Notes under the pieces: generated by a model
What the model saw: the letters and a program-made list of their open reading frames with translations, nothing else
Databases searched by the model: none
What the model was told of the DNA's origin: nothing
In this document: one piece after another, positions 34,002 through 49,482 of the stretch
Position numbering within the stretch: position 1 is the first letter of the stretch
How the letters are laid out: every line of letters begins with the position of its first letter
Translations under genes and position numbers: made by a program
DNA from: Echiichthys vipera
Taxonomy: Eukaryota > Chordata > Actinopteri > Perciformes > Trachinidae
Assembly (NCBI GenBank): GCA_963691815.1
Contig: OY829655.1
Location: 15,372,765 to 15,436,764 of the forward strand
DNA length: 64,000 nucleotides
Direction of reading: 5' to 3'

Positions 34002-34740
34002 GTGAATGAATGAATGAATGAATGAATGAATGAATGAATGCTTTATTTCAAACATATGAAAAAAAAAAAAAAAATTACACTTGAAACATGAGTCATTAAA
34101 AAACACTTTGTATGTTTGAAAAGGAGCAGGAAGAAGCATAAGCTTATTAATTCCTACCCCTTCTCCACTTAGTTTCTATACTATAGGTTTTCTTACTTCC
34201 TGTGTATCCTGTTTCTTTTATTCATTTTTTTTTTACATTTTTTTTTAATTTTTTTTATGTAATTCTTTATTTATTTATTTTAATACGCTCAACAAAAACA
34301 AACAGTTCCAACAAACAAACAATAACCACTTGTGTATAAAGAAATAAATGACAAGTATGGCAAAAAGTGAGAACCCTAGTGTTCGTCACACCCCTCTTCT
34401 TCCCTGTACCTTGTAAACACCATCCGTTTGTACTGTTGTTTGAATTTGCTCATGGTTGGACATTGTCTGAGCTCCTCCGCTAGTCTGTTCCACAGTTTCA
34501 CTCCACATATTGAAATGCAAAAGGTTTTTAAAGTTGAGCGTGCACACAGATGTTTTAGATTCAGTTCCCCCCTCAGATTATAACCCCCTTCTCTCGGAAA
34601 AAAACATGCTTGAATATTTACTGGTAACGAGTTGTTTGTTGCTCTATACATGATTTGTGCTGTTTGGAAACTGACAAGATCAGTGAGTTTCAGTATTTTT
34701 GATTTTGAGAATAAGGGGTGCATTGCACTCTTGTAGTAGT
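34002..34740 (-). mobile_element. 5'-truncated non-LTR retrotransposon (LINE)
   Basis: On the minus strand it holds the last ~115 codons of a LINE polyprotein, then about 330 bases of 3' UTR. The UTR has AATAAA-like words, an A-rich tract (T run on +), and a terminal GAAATAAAG followed by nine ATTC units (34005-34040). Tetranucleotide 3' tails like this occur in L2/CR1-like and related fish LINEs. Everything upstream of the polyprotein C-terminus is missing, as in incomplete reverse transcription. No convincing target duplication was found. Confidence 0.8.
34376..34735 (-). pseudogene. LINE ORF2 C-terminal segment
   Basis: The open frame reads MHPLFSKSKILKLTDLVSFQ, then AQIMYRATNNSLP, EGGYNLRGELNLKH, CISICGVKLWNRLAEELRQC and YKRMVFTRYREEEG to a stop at 34376. 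This is the conserved region C-terminal to the reverse transcriptase in a large group of fish LINEs (L2/CR1/Rex-type; exact clade not certain from this piece). The reverse-transcriptase catalytic motif and the endonuclease are outside the retained part. The frame is not interrupted, so the insertion may be moderately young. Confidence 0.78.
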
Positions 34741-37910
<3,170 letters not shown>

Positions 37911-38225
37911 GTCAACCATGGCCTTTTTTTCTAATCCTAACCAAGTGGTTTTCATGCCTAACACTCTTTGTTGGCTAAAACTGGTCACATAGCGCTGATT
38001 TTCAGTCTGTTGTTGTTGTGAACCACTTCCAGTCTGGTGGCCTGCAGCTTTTAGCAGTGGACGTCCTGTCAACCACGTTTCCTTTCTAATCCTAACCAAG
38101 TGGTTTTCATGATTAACCCTAACCTTCACCGTTTGTTGGCTAAAATTGGTCACAATGTTTTTTGTTTGGTCTGTTGTTGTTGCAACCCACTTACTGTCTG
38201 TTAGCATCTTTCTTGCAGCATCAAA
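37911..38225 (+). repeat. Two diverged tandem units, 157-bp period
   Basis: Unit 1 starts GTCAACCATGGCC at 37911 and unit 2 starts GTCAACCACGTTTCC at 38068. Both contain CTAATCCTAACCAAGTGGTT, then TTTCATG, then TTGTTGGCTAAAA and CTGTTGTTGTTG. Divergence is about 15-20 percent by eye. A second locus with the same core is at 54410-54650. The core resembles the reverse complement of part of the repeat at 31945-32290 (AGGTTTAGGCAACAAAAC), so the families may be related. Confidence 0.72.
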
Positions 38226-38397
38226 GGATTTCTGTGCTTGACTTTCCGTAAGATTTCCCACGACCCTGTTTATGAGAATACGTTGTTTGGCTGGCTGATG
38301 CAGCAGCACCTCTTCACTGCGTTATTTTTTTTTCTCTGTTAAGCTACCTCAAGTCACCAGTCTGTTTAATAGGTGTCCATCTTATCAAAGTACTATA

Positions 38398-38648
38398 GAA
38401 GAAGAAGAAGAAGAATTCCTTTATTCGTCCCACAACGGGGAAATTCAATTTTCACTTTATTTGTTTTCATTTTTACACACACACAGGCCCGAAATACACA
38501 CATGCACAGAAAGGACCTGCAACTAATGGTCAGTTAACGTGCAGTTGGGGGTTCGGTGCCTTGCTCAACAACACCTCGGCAGTGCCCAGGAGCCAGCGAC
38601 CCTCCGGTTTCCAGCCAAGTCACCTATGGACTGAGCTACTGCTGCCCC
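38398..38648 (-). mobile_element. Full-length tRNA-headed SINE with LINE-like tail and (TTC)n end
   Basis: On the minus strand the head GGGGCAGCAGTAGCTCAGTC carries a good A box (TAGCTCAGTCCATAGG). The B-box position reads GTCGCTGGCTCCTGGG, which is degraded. The body CACTGCCGAGGTGTTGTTGA with CAAGGCACCGAACCCCC follows. The 3' end TTCCCCGTTGTGGGACGAAT then AAAGGAATTC is a tail shared with fish LINEs, which such SINEs use to borrow reverse transcriptase. It ends in five TTC units. Confidence 0.75.
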
Positions 38649-40652
38649 AAATGATTGATATAGGTATCAGATCAGAGTTCCACCTCTCATCTTCGTTCAC
38701 TCAACCACCTACCTCCTTCAACTCAACCTGCTCTCACCATGGCAACATGCAACCCACCTCCAGAGTTTTATTTGGGTGTCGGCTCAGTGGAACTACTCAT
38801 AAAATCTCCTACTACTAACTCGGACCACATCGTCTGGCCTAATTGCCATATGCTGTGGCAACTCCTAATCTGCTGTTCTTCCCTGCTCTATACAGAGCAT
38901 CAACATGAGATGGCTTAACACAAAAGCTATAGTCCGTTCCTGTCCCATGTTTGCATCAAAAACATGTACAGTAACCAGTTTGTCATATGAATAATTTAAA
39001 AAATAAAGGTCCTCATTGAATAATGCTTGAACTCACAGTTTGTCCGAAATGCTCTGGGAGATAAAAGTTTCCAAATATAAAAAATATGTCGGGCTCTGTT
39101 TTTCAAACGAACTGTCCAAACACAAGTTGGAACTGTGTCATTTATTATAAACTGTTATATGATGTGGAATGTATTTAATTTTGTAAATGTACCTGTCAGT
39201 CCAAACTCCACTGACCTGCACTGAGACCTACAGCTGGTTGCATCTCTGCAGTCAACTGGGATCTGAGTTAACAGGCTCCCTCATCCTCCACTCCAACCTC
39301 TAAGATTCTCAATGTCTAACTAATAGATCAAAACCATGGTCAAAACCCCATAACTAACACATACGGTAGATCTGCTTTACATTTCCGACTACCTCAGTAA
39401 TCAGTGTGGTGCATTTACAATGTTTTAAATCCTGGGTAATATTAATTTAGTTGATTAAAAAAAAGATGCTTAATTACACTAAAACCATGTTGCAAATATG
39501 AAAGTTTGAAAGTCAGTAACTAACCAAAGTCATCTACTTTGACTGTCACTTTATTTAAACTGACATTGTGAGATTGTCTCCCAGAAGAGGTAGTTTTTAT
39601 ATTCTAGTATTTATAAATGGGTAGTCATGTTTCCTGGAGTTGTTGAGCTGTGAGTCATCTAATTGAAGACCAAAATGAGGATGTTGGTAAATAAGTAACA
39701 CACTTCCTTCAAAAGCCTGTTAAAAATGCTGTATCATAAATTATAAACCAAGTTTTAATGTCTTACTCCTGTTGTACACGTCAGCGTAACACATTTCACT
39801 AAATAATGGGTACATAATGTTAGTAATCACCATATATATGTATGTATATATATGTATTGTTGAATAGTATTTGCTCTCACAAAATAATCGATTCAGGGTT
39901 TGTTTTTTTAACTGAAGCACCGATTACTACAGAGCCTACAGTAATTGATAATTAATTCACTCAGTGACAACATGAAATGTGAAGTCTCCATTATAGTCAG
40001 TTGACGAATGTATAGATTTGTCAAAGTGAAAGGCCAGCAGCATGAATACAGTACTTCCAATGCTTTATGTCCTCTTTAGAGAAATCCATTCGCGTATCAC
40101 TTTTGTCTCTTGGTACGTACAGTAAGGCGCACACACATAGTCATTGTGTGTCTCAAGCTCTCTTATCTTGTCTTCAAACTCTGCAGGGACATCCTTTATT
40201 TTGTAATGTATAGAACAGTAACATCATTAGTGTAAATCTGTTTTATTAAACCTTTACTACACAAACCTCTTGGCCTGGTAAGTCTGAGTGCTAGTGTATC
40301 TGGCCAGACTGAGACACTTCCTCCAGTAGAGCCACATAGAAATAATGAAATAATTTAGCAATTGTATCATTATTATAAAACAAATTGCCCACACGGATCA
40401 AATTCTGATCAAACAAAGAATCGATTGTTTTTGATGCTCAGAGAAATGTATCAATTTTAATATGTAGAAGGCACTCAAAATAAATACATAAAATACACAC
40501 AAAGTACTGTGCATTACTTTTCGTAGTTACAGTATATTCAGGAACAGTGAATGAAAACAGCCTGGCCTGTTTGTTTTATAGTGCACCTGGGAAATGCAGG
40601 ATACAAGTTTCCACTTTATATGTTGTGTATACATTAATCATAAGAATAGCCA
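38649..40652. other. No gene recognised
   Basis: AT-rich DNA. ATGTATATATATGTA-type low-complexity sequence lies at 39831-39860. Confidence 0.45.
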
Positions 40653-41005
40653 ACACATTCTCACTCCAACTGGTCACATACGGACGCACAGTCAGGACCA
40701 ATTGGTATACTTTTTTTTAACACTCTACTTTACGCATTTATGCCAAGTATCCAGAGTTAGATCCAGGCTACAAAACTACTTGGTTATGTTTTGAAAAATA
40801 TTGGGGTTTGGGTCAAATTAAGTATGTTTTTTACATAACTTATGAAATGTAAGTAAGTATGCTAAGGTAATGTATGCGAAATAAAATAGAAAAAGACATT
40901 GACTTTTGGTTTTACACAGGACACAAACAGCAGTCTCCTGAGTTAAAGCCCTGTGTTTGCTTGAACCATCCATCAATCCTGACCTCCTTCTATGATATGC
41001 TGACT
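40653..41005 (+). repeat. Dispersed unclassified repeat family, copy B
   Basis: It shares with copies A and C the ordered blocks TCTCACTCCAACTGGTCACA, GGCTACAAAACTACTTGGTT, GACTTTTGGTTTTACACAGG, ACACAAACAGCAGTCTCCTG and AAGCCCTGTGTTTGCTTGAA, then CCATCCATCAATCC. Confidence 0.72.
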
Positions 41006-43091
41006 TTGTCTCTCTTTTTCCCTAAGGATTTTGTCGCTCTTTGTACAAAAGTCATCTCACAGCTCCGTGTCTGAACAGAAGCTCTGAGCGTCTGATATTG
41101 CAGGGGATGGGTTTACATTGGACTGAAATATCATGACATACAATATGTTTGGCCGTATAGCTGGTTGGTCATAGCCAACCAGTGCAATAAACAATGTTAA
41201 ATCAGATGTTTGGGTAATGGGAAAGTAAGGAGAAAGAAAAAAAAAAAGATGAAGGCAGAGGTACATAGTAATATGATTTATATTTTCCCTCTTTTCCTAT
41301 TACTGACCCAACCCCCCGCAACAACATGTAAAGAAATCAATTTATTGTTGCTGTGAGGGCAATGGGTTGTAACAGCACAGGAGAAAACTGCACCGAGGGA
41401 GAAAACCAAAGATTGCCATGAAAAAAAGAGCCCCCACTGTAGTGATAATTGAAATAGAGCCCAAAGTGCTTGAAAAAAAACCTGTCATGGTACCGAATGA
41501 CTGATGACTGCAATCACAACACAGAAAATAAACAAGTTCAATGCTCAAATATTAGAATCATGCAGGTAGTCAAGTAGAAGGGAAGCAAAGAACCGTGTGA
41601 CCGACAAAGACACATCAGACTTTAATGTGTCCCAAACATTATGTTTTGCTAAAGCCAAACTAAGTTACATTTTGGGGTTTAGGTTGGCTAATTACATTTG
41701 TCCTAAAAATAGAGTTCTGCATTCATCAGAATGACTGGGAGTAACCTTTTCTATTGACACTCATTCATTAATTACCAGGCCAAGGTGTAATTGTATTCTA
41801 TTCTGATTCAGAGACACCTCTTTAATATAGCAAATATATAATCTGCTCCGTATGGGGGAGTTGGGAGGCAGAGTGTGAAATTAATACTTCTCTTTTCTCT
41901 GGGGTGCAATAAATAAAGGCCTTAGTTTATCAAAGGAGAGAGCACTCCTGCTCGCTTATCATTGCACTCACCCACACAATTAAAGGCCATGTGTAGGTGG
42001 GTATCAATTTTCACACTAAACTGGAAAAGTGAAAATAAATCACCATAGTCCTTAAGATGATGGAAAACGCTTGTTTTTATTCATGGTTGATTCATGGTTC
42101 ACGTTCTTATGTCAGAGCATAGCATGTGGTACAGAAGACAAAGACTGAGTTGGCAAGTGTAAAGGTCTCTGTGACATCTCTAAGAATAACTGTGTTGCTT
42201 GGGTGATGTAAGACCGTGTTGATGGTAAAATGAACACATTTTAGAATCAATATGAGAAACACAAAATGTATAACATGAAGATTCTAATCCAGGATCTTAT
42301 GGTGTTATGGTATGAGTTTGTTGGTGGATTTATTGGAAAAAAGGAAAAGCATTTGGTAGTAAATTTGTGCTACATGGTTTTCTGGCCACCAGAAATGTTT
42401 ACATACATAATGCCAATTCGAATACAAGAAAAAAAGTTAGTTATCTAGTTTTTCCTTGTCTAAAGCTTTGTGGACTGATAGACTGGTGAGAACAGTTTAC
42501 CTAAAACAGTTTGTCTAAAAACAACTCAATTTTCTTCCTTACTCCGTATAATTTACAAATCAGTTCCCTTTGTGATGAGATCCATTTCCTTACCCAGGAT
42601 ACCTCCATCACTGTCCTATGCAGAAATGTCAAGTGACATAATAATAAAAGACTGAGCAATGCAAAATTAATGCTGGGCAGTGATTCAGCAGCAGTGTTGG
42701 CATGAATATAATGAGCAAGTGAGTGTATAAGCTTATTATGGAATAAGAAAGATGTCACCAGTAGCCAACTTGAGCAACTGTGTTTCACAACCAGCTCACA
42801 GTCTTCACTTCATTTGTAGTTTATAGTTGCAAGTTGCATGGAATAGACAGGTGCTTCATGGGATACACATTTTTCACAGCGGACATTTGGCACAGAATAT
42901 TCCCAAAATGTGATGTTAATCTCTTAAAAATAAGTTTATTTTTTTACCGTTACTTCCTGTTTTTAGGTTGGTGCTGTTATTTTGATAGAGTGTAACCGGA
43001 AAAGAAAAAAGACAAAGCTGTAGTTAAGTGTCCGCACGGCATAAGCGGGCCTGTTAAGAGTATTAAAGGTTAAGAAAATGCCTACTAATAA
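41006..43091. other. No gene; possible conserved noncoding DNA
   Basis: The stretch 41750-41990 has balanced composition, no repeats, and words such as TTAATTA and GGCCTTAGTTTATCAAAGG. It looks like constrained noncoding DNA by texture only. Elsewhere there is nothing to report. Confidence 0.35.
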
Positions 43092-44491
43092 CAGGGCTCT
43101 CAAGTGAAACGCATTGAGTGTGACAGTCACGCATTTCGGTCTACTATCACGCACTCCCGCCACACATTGTATGTATATATAAAAAGCTTAATTCAATATA
43201 CTCAAAACATGAACAAGTAATGCTAATGCATGAAAGTAATTATAAGTGATGTCTGTCTATTGATAGATGGATAGATAAAAGTATATAGATTTATGTATTA
43301 TTTCCTGTTCAGAGTATTCATCAAAGCACCTAACACGGCTTACAATGAAAATCTAAAGGAAAACAAAATAAATAAGCAACTTAATGATAATTATTGTGAA
43401 TCTAGTGTACTTTTTTTTTTTTTTTTTTTTTAATATTTGCACATCAATAAGGCAACTATCCCATCCAGTTTTGGTAAAGCAGGTTAAGGAGACTGTTTTG
43501 GAGAAGCCAAAGAAAAGATCAACAATGTCCTTAACTACTGACATTTGGTCTGATCGCAGGCTTCACTCCTTCCTTGGAATAACAGCTCATTTGAGTAGCA
43601 AGTCAAAGGATTACTATGCCCTCAAATCCTACTTGCTGGACTGTAGATGTTTCCCAGAAAAACATAATGGAGAGCGAATTTTCTCTGCCTTTGAAGAGAT
43701 CACTGAAGAATATGGTCTCCTTCAGAAGATCAGATATATTGTTACAGACAGTGCTGTTAATATGAAGTGTGCTTTTAAAGTTTGCATGCCACAACAGCAG
43801 TCAGATGACAGTGAGAGTAAGGAGGAAAACCTTGATGATGAGCACCTGCGGAGGACATAATCCTGTGAAAGACACAGAGCCACCCTGGTTATTAGGTGAA
43901 AGTATTTCTTTTTTTACTCACTCCCTGCAATTAGTTGGGAATGACGGCATGAAGGAAGTAAGAGCTATCTCTCGCGCCATTGCCAAAACATCACGCATCT
44001 CAACTCTGTTGCACAGCAGTGCACTGTTCAGAGACAAGTTTGAGGCTGCATTAGACTCTATTCCAGCTGCAAGCAACACTCGCTGGAACAGCACTTTCAA
44101 ACAATTGCAGGCCCTCACAACTCTGGACCATAAAGCTCTGCCTGAAATGTATAGCAAGGATTAAGAAGAAGCGGTATTCAGCACTCGTGTGTGGAATCAG
44201 CTCAAGGAATTGACTTCAATTCAAAACTTCAATTCTTGCACCATTCGCGGAGGCAACAGACCTGACAGAGGGAGAAAAAGCAGTTACCATTAGCATGGTG
44301 GTACCAACTGTTCTGGACTTGCATACACATATTGTGAAGATGGAGGAGACACAAATACAGTGTACAGTGCACTTTTTGGTAACAATGCTTGAACCAAAAT
44401 TTGGATTAAACTGGGTGGATCTGGATGTTACAAATGGGAAAAAATTACCAGGAACCAAGAGCTTCAGAGAAGATCTGAAGAAAAGACTGAC
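43092..44491 (+). mobile_element. hAT transposon remnant with left terminus and transposase middle
   Basis: The left end CAGGGCTCTCAAGTG at 43092 and the following GCATTGAGTGTGACA words match the terminus of a teleost hAT family. About 350 bases inside begins a transposase pseudogene. No matching right terminus (CTTGAGAGCCCTG) was found downstream, so the right end is lost or too diverged. A 21-T run at 43411-43431 sits just before the coding homology and may mark an insertion or rearrangement. Confidence 0.62.
43462..44491 (+). pseudogene. hAT transposase, central region, several frameshifts
   Basis: Three segments in different frames rebuild the hAT core. Segment 1 (to the TAA at 43858-43860) reads MSLTTDIWSDRRLHSF, then LLDCRCFPEKHNGERI and YIVTDSAVNMKCAF; DIW and TD.A.NM are conserved catalytic-region motifs. 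Segment 2 (43863-44230) reads FFTHSLQLVGNDGMKEVRAI, SRISTLLHSS and AASNTRWNSTFKQLQA, with an in-frame TAA at 44162. Segment 3 (from 44232) reads ILAPFAEATDLTEGEKAV, MVVPTVLDLHTHI and LEPKFGLNWVDLDV, ending near RLT before CAGGTAGGC, a possible donor. The BED finger and the dimerisation domain are absent. The intact protein would cut and paste its own element in the nucleus; this copy is dead. Confidence 0.85.
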
Positions 44492-44516
44492 AGGTAGGCT
44501 ATACAAGAGAGAGAGA

Positions 44517-44582
44517 GAGTCGGTAATCTCTGGTCTCAGTAATGTCTTGGTCTCGATTGGTGTGGTCTTGACTACAACACTA
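44517..44582 (-). repeat. Terminal fragment of a nonautonomous DNA transposon
   Basis: TCTGGTCTCAGTAATGTC, TTGGTCTCGATTGG and GTCTTGACTACAACACT match the end region of a common teleost miniature element (reverse strand CAGTGTTGTAGTCAAGACC). Only one end is visible, next to the hAT pseudogene. Confidence 0.5.
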
Positions 44583-47500
44583 GTAATAAGCATCAATTCT
44601 TCAATGCTGAGTTTGCAGCTTAGTCTCTTTTCACGATTCTTCCTTTCAGTTATGAAAGATGAATTTCTCAAAATAAAGTTTGTGGGGTGAGAAGTGAGAC
44701 TCATGAGCAAAAATGAACTTGTGATTTTCCACCTCATACCTGTGTGTCAGCAGTCCAATCTAATCTGCCAAACACCATGGGACCTTTTCATTTTGTCTCT
44801 ATGCCACATAACTTGCCGGAAATTTCATTCAGATCGACCGGCTCACCAAAAACAATAATTGATACTCCAGATGGTCAGCACTCAGTAGCTATCAGCTACA
44901 CTCAATAAGTATGGGTGGGTTTTTCAATGCACTTAAATGGCCAAAATCTATACTTTATCTACAGTATGTGCTCTCAGTTTATCAGTTGATTAGGTACATC
45001 TGTACAATCAAATGCAATCCAAGACAATAGCCCCACAAGCTTCTATCGTTCAGTATTTGTTTCATTGCATCATATAAATGTGTTTAAGATCCTTATTGAG
45101 GCTGTACAATAATTATTTGTAGTTGTCTTTACCTTTCTGGTAACCTACCTTCAAATGAAGGTGGAAAGACATAACCGTGTAATTGTTTCCTTCCGGTGCC
45201 TTTAATCCTCTCCCTTCCATTTTACAAAATGAGAGAGATTGGATGTTCAAGGGAATAGAAAAGAAACACATACCATGATACAAATCCTGCAGTAACAGGA
45301 TAAACCCTGCATGGTTCCTATCAAATCAATGTGAGGGATTGCTGTTTGAATTTGTATTTCCGTCTGACCGAACAAGCATTGCTTCCTGATATCCCAGTAT
45401 CGTGTTTTGACACATTCTGTTACTCCAAGCAGAACCAAAAATGGAGGAGATAAACTGACCTCGGAGCACAATTTGTTGCATCAGTGTTACATTCTGTGAG
45501 GCCAAATAGCTGTCAATACAGTGTTTGAGTCTCTACTGGATAGATTTGTTTACTGTACATAATGTTTTTGTTTGTTTTTAATTTGAACTTGTGAAATGTC
45601 CTAGATTCGTGTCTTATTTGAAGACATCATTCTGTATGCGTGCTCACTGGAATCTTTGGCCAAGAATTATGCTACTTGTTACATATGTGTATATATCTGT
45701 ATCATAAAAGCTTTGGCGTAGTATCTCTTAGAATATTGCAGACCAACACCTGTGAGTTTACCTGGTTTAATATGCACTCTTGTCACTGTTCATCTTTTCC
45801 ATCCAAGAAAGCTTTTATTATCACCGCCTCAACGGTAGTTCTTCCCCAAGAGAAAAATCATGTGAAAATTCATCCTGGAGTGACTTCTAATCTGTTGTTC
45901 CCCGGGTTATATCTACAGCCTCTTCTAACAGTGGATTGTATACCATCTCTTACAGCATGTGGGTTCCCAGGAGGGCAGTTTATTCCACATGGAACCCTGC
46001 CCTCCAAGCTGACTCCAAGCCAACCAGCATCAGTCAATTCATCTCGGTCTCCTGGTCATAAAAAATAGCTGCTTCATTGTCCATGAAACAATTTTTAGCC
46101 TCTGAAATGCAGACTGCCTGTTCCCCCTGCTTGCTCCCAACTGCCACTGGGCATAAAACATCTTCGACATGCATTATATGTTGTCAAAGCAAGGCACCAC
46201 ACATTGCATTGTAAAATAGATTTTCCACCACCAGCTGAGATTGGAACTGATAAAAATCACCATGTTGCAATTAAGACATGACAGTCTAATCCCACATTAA
46301 TACCCTTTAGAGTTGACCTTAAATTCTAACTTCCTTGATTGAATGCTTTGGCAGCTTTGATTTAGTTATAATCTAATAATTACAATTGCTCAAAAAAATC
46401 TGTTTCTCTTTGTGACAAATATCAGCTACTTTACATCAACCCTTATTTTAGTAGCCTACAAAAACACCTAGAGTATTTGTGGCCCATAATAAATTGTTTA
46501 AAAATCCCTCCTATCTTTAACACTTACTAATTACCTATCATGATCTCTGTTATTCAAAATAGCATTAGTCTCTGAGACCCCAATCTAATTAATGCTTAAG
46601 AAAATGTAATGAAATCCAATTGGACAACCTAGCACTAGTTTCCTACACCATGTCTAATGATCCATTGCCTTTCCAATATAGAAGGGGAGCTGGAGGGAGA
46701 AACAGCGAGAGAGCAGACCTCATCACATCAGCAGCTCTCCAATCCTCTGTTGGCGACACTGTTCCCTGGGTTATGAGATTAATTTCTTTTAATCAGACAA
46801 AACTATTCTGCATAGATACAACAGTGACACAAACCCAACTCTTTCCCACTCAACTGCTGATGCATCTGATGCACTGCCTACATTGCCATGGGAAAATCAT
46901 CTCCCCCAACACATTATCTGGGAATTAACCACAGTACTATGTACTTTCAATATTATGCAGGCATTACCTCTATGCAATATATGTTATCTCTAATAATACC
47001 CCCCACCCTTACCCGTCATCTTCACTGGACACATTTTCTATGGGAAATGAGATATGATTGTTTTGTCCAGGAGGCCCCAAAGGCTTAAAAAGTAATTTTA
47101 GGATGGTGTTTTTAAAGGGTGCAGATCTGCACCAAACTCTGCCATTCAGTATAGCAATATTTTGCAAACAACCTTTTAACTGTATAAAGCAGGACAATTG
47201 TTTTTTATTTGGGAGGTTGACTGTAATATTAACATGTTTAAGCCTCTGGATTAAATGTATTTGGTAAGTAAACTCTGTAAATACTGATCACTATTAATTT
47301 AACTGCTAATGTGAGAATGAAATTGTCAGTTGTCTTTACATTAATAAGGCACGTGGTCCTTTCTATACTATAGGTCCAATTGCACATCTACCATCTATGC
47401 TTTGCTGCTTGTTCATGAAATGTGTGAATATAGCCTGTATCAACATGTATGGAATCATGTTAAAAAAGGCCAACTGGGTCTTGCAAATACTATTCAAAGC

Positions 47501-47638
47501 ACTGAACTGCTTTGTCTGCTTATTGCTCTATCAAGTGGTAAGAGAACATCACCGAGATACATATATTAATGAAACAAAGAAGCAGTGAAGCTTAAAGAAA
47601 CTTTAAACAGATGAATCTCCCCCCAGGTTTCCCCCATT
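44583..47638. other. No confirmed gene; possible conserved noncoding DNA
   Basis: Open frames at 45640-46068 (+) and 45247-45471 (-) show no recognisable domain. The latter ends at a donor-like GTATGTG but lacks other support. The stretch 46560-46920 is unique with balanced composition and TAATTA words. Confidence 0.35.
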
Positions 47639-47641
47639 TTC

Positions 47642-47700
<59 letters not shown>

Positions 47701-47755
47701 CTCATCTATATATATAGATATATATAGATATGTATATCTATATATATATATATAT
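47639..47755. repeat. Compound (TC)n-(TA)n microsatellite
   Basis: A TC array to 47703 followed by imperfect TA/TATAGA sequence to 47755. Confidence 0.95.
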
Positions 47756-48215
47756 CTTCCGTTCCTTTCTTCCTGGGAAATGCTCCAGCTAATCGCATGG
47801 GAGCCTGTGGGCCATTTGCTTCTTTCAGCCACTCTGGCCGCCCAGGATGCCCCAGATGGATCCCATGTTGGGTGTTCATCCCTCCTGCCCTGTCCCTCTG
47901 TCCCCACCAAAGGCCTCCTTGCTCGTCATGCCGCCTACTCTTACATCCTTGGAAATAAATTATTTGGAGGGACAATTTTAATTTGCAATCAACTGACTTG
48001 TAACAAACACAAGGCCTGGCTTCTTTCCTTCAGTTGATGATATGCCACACTGACATTGCAACATCTAGAAAGCCCCCCTGCTCCCCCTGAAGTTCAAACA
48101 GCCACAAACAGAAAAGGCTTCAGCAAATGTCCTATTTCATTACTTTATCAAATATTTGTGTCACACTGGTTGATATATAGCTCTAGGTGGTGGTGGGTGG
48201 CATTGATTTGATGCT
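47756..48215. other. No gene recognised
   Basis: Relatively GC-rich at 47770-47950, but no convincing reading frame or splice context was found on either strand. Confidence 0.45.
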
Positions 48216-48270
48216 CAATTTAGCATGTTAACATGCTCAGAATGACAATGCTAACATGCTAATGTTTGCA
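48216..48270. repeat. GCTAACATGCTAA-type low-complexity repeat
   Basis: TTAGCATGTTAACATGCTCA and GCTAACATGCTAATG words, a familiar dispersed motif in teleost genomes. Confidence 0.6.
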
Positions 48271-48324
48271 TGGGATGGAGTGTTGATTCAATTTCTTAAA
48301 ACGTTTACAGACACTGATAACTCA

Positions 48325-48440
48325 AGATTATTTTATTTAACATTTATTTAACCAGGCAAGCCATTAAGAACAAATTGTCATTTATAATGGTAGCATGGCA
48401 AAAGGCAAAGCCGCTTGAGGCAATGGGGTAGGGGCGAAAA
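48325..48440 (+). repeat. Common fish repeat with TTATTTAACCAGGCAAG core
   Basis: TTATTTAACCAGGCAAG, CCATTAAGAACAAATT and GGCAAAAGGCAAAGC follow the order of a repeat widespread in ray-finned fishes. The class is not certain and the right boundary is vague. Confidence 0.55.
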
Positions 48441-49463
48441 GAAGGCTAAGAAATGTAGAAAGTTAAAAAGATAGCAGCACACATCTAAAAATTTCCAACA
48501 TAGCCACTTCTTACATACAATCACACAAAAAGCATTACATACTGTACATGTTAATGACAATTCGTTTAACACAAGCCTCAGGCAGGTAGCTAGCAGACAA
48601 CAGCAGCACAATAACAAAAGATAATGGGTTGGGAAACGCCTGTGTCTTCTCTCATCAATAAACGGCATGGAGTACATGCTACATGGAGGTAGGCTGGCTA
48701 ACTCACTCATAGATAGAAACTGCTAGAGCTGCTAATTTCATTTAGCGTATGCCTAGCTTGAGGCGTGTGCCTTTGATATTGTAAGCCATATCTTCTATCA
48801 AATCTGAACTCTGAAGAATAAAAAATATATTTTGATCTCCAGTGTAGTATTATTATTATAGTATAGTTATGCTTATAAATACTATTACTTTTTATACTAC
48901 ACAAGATTGCCTGCTTGACTTTACATGAGCTGCTGCACTAACACTCAGGTCATGTGGCACAACACCAAAATAAGTGGCCTGCAATGAGGGGATGAGACAT
49001 TTAACTGCACCCCTAGTTACATACAGTACAGTGGTCCTCTATACCAGGTCTGCTTTAACGTTATGAGCATGGTCCACATTTCAACTTTTCCCATTTTCCT
49101 TCAGCTCTAGCTTCTTCCCATCTAACGCTCAAAGCAAATATGACTATTTCCCAAAAAGTCAAACTAGTCCTTTAAATGACTTGAATAGTCTTGAAAAAAC
49201 ACATGATTGATGCATCTCCCATTTCTTTTCCTTCCAAGCATAATCATCTCAAAATATGACATTCATGCAAAGAAATAATATGATTTGTGGGGTGATCTCT
49301 TCCCTCATCAAAAAGACTTCAGAAGCAAGGACGGCTTTTGCTCGGAGCATGGTTGTCAAAGGTGACATTTTTCCCTCCGTACCTGGGTGAAACAAAAGTG
49401 CCAAACAGCAATGATCTCTTCCTCAACCTGTAAGCTCCACACAAAGGCCGCATGGAGGGGGAT
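48441..49463. other. No gene recognised
   Basis: Unique DNA with a TAT-rich patch at 48848-48895. Confidence 0.45.
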
Positions 49464-49482
49464 GGGGGGGGGGGGGGGGGGG
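49464..49482 (+). repeat. Poly(G) run, 19 bases
   Basis: An uninterrupted G run preceded by GGGG and GGAGGGGGAT. Its length is likely to be unreliable in sequencing, and it can form a G-quadruplex. Confidence 0.9.

Noticed and set aside
45247..45471. Minus-strand exon-like segment ending at ATG-GTATGTG, with an acceptor-like run near 45420
   Set aside because: One reasonable donor but no recognisable protein, weak codon signal and no phase-compatible neighbour on that strand.
45640..46068. 142-codon open frame on +
   Set aside because: No domain, no splice context and a composition matching the surrounding noncoding DNA.
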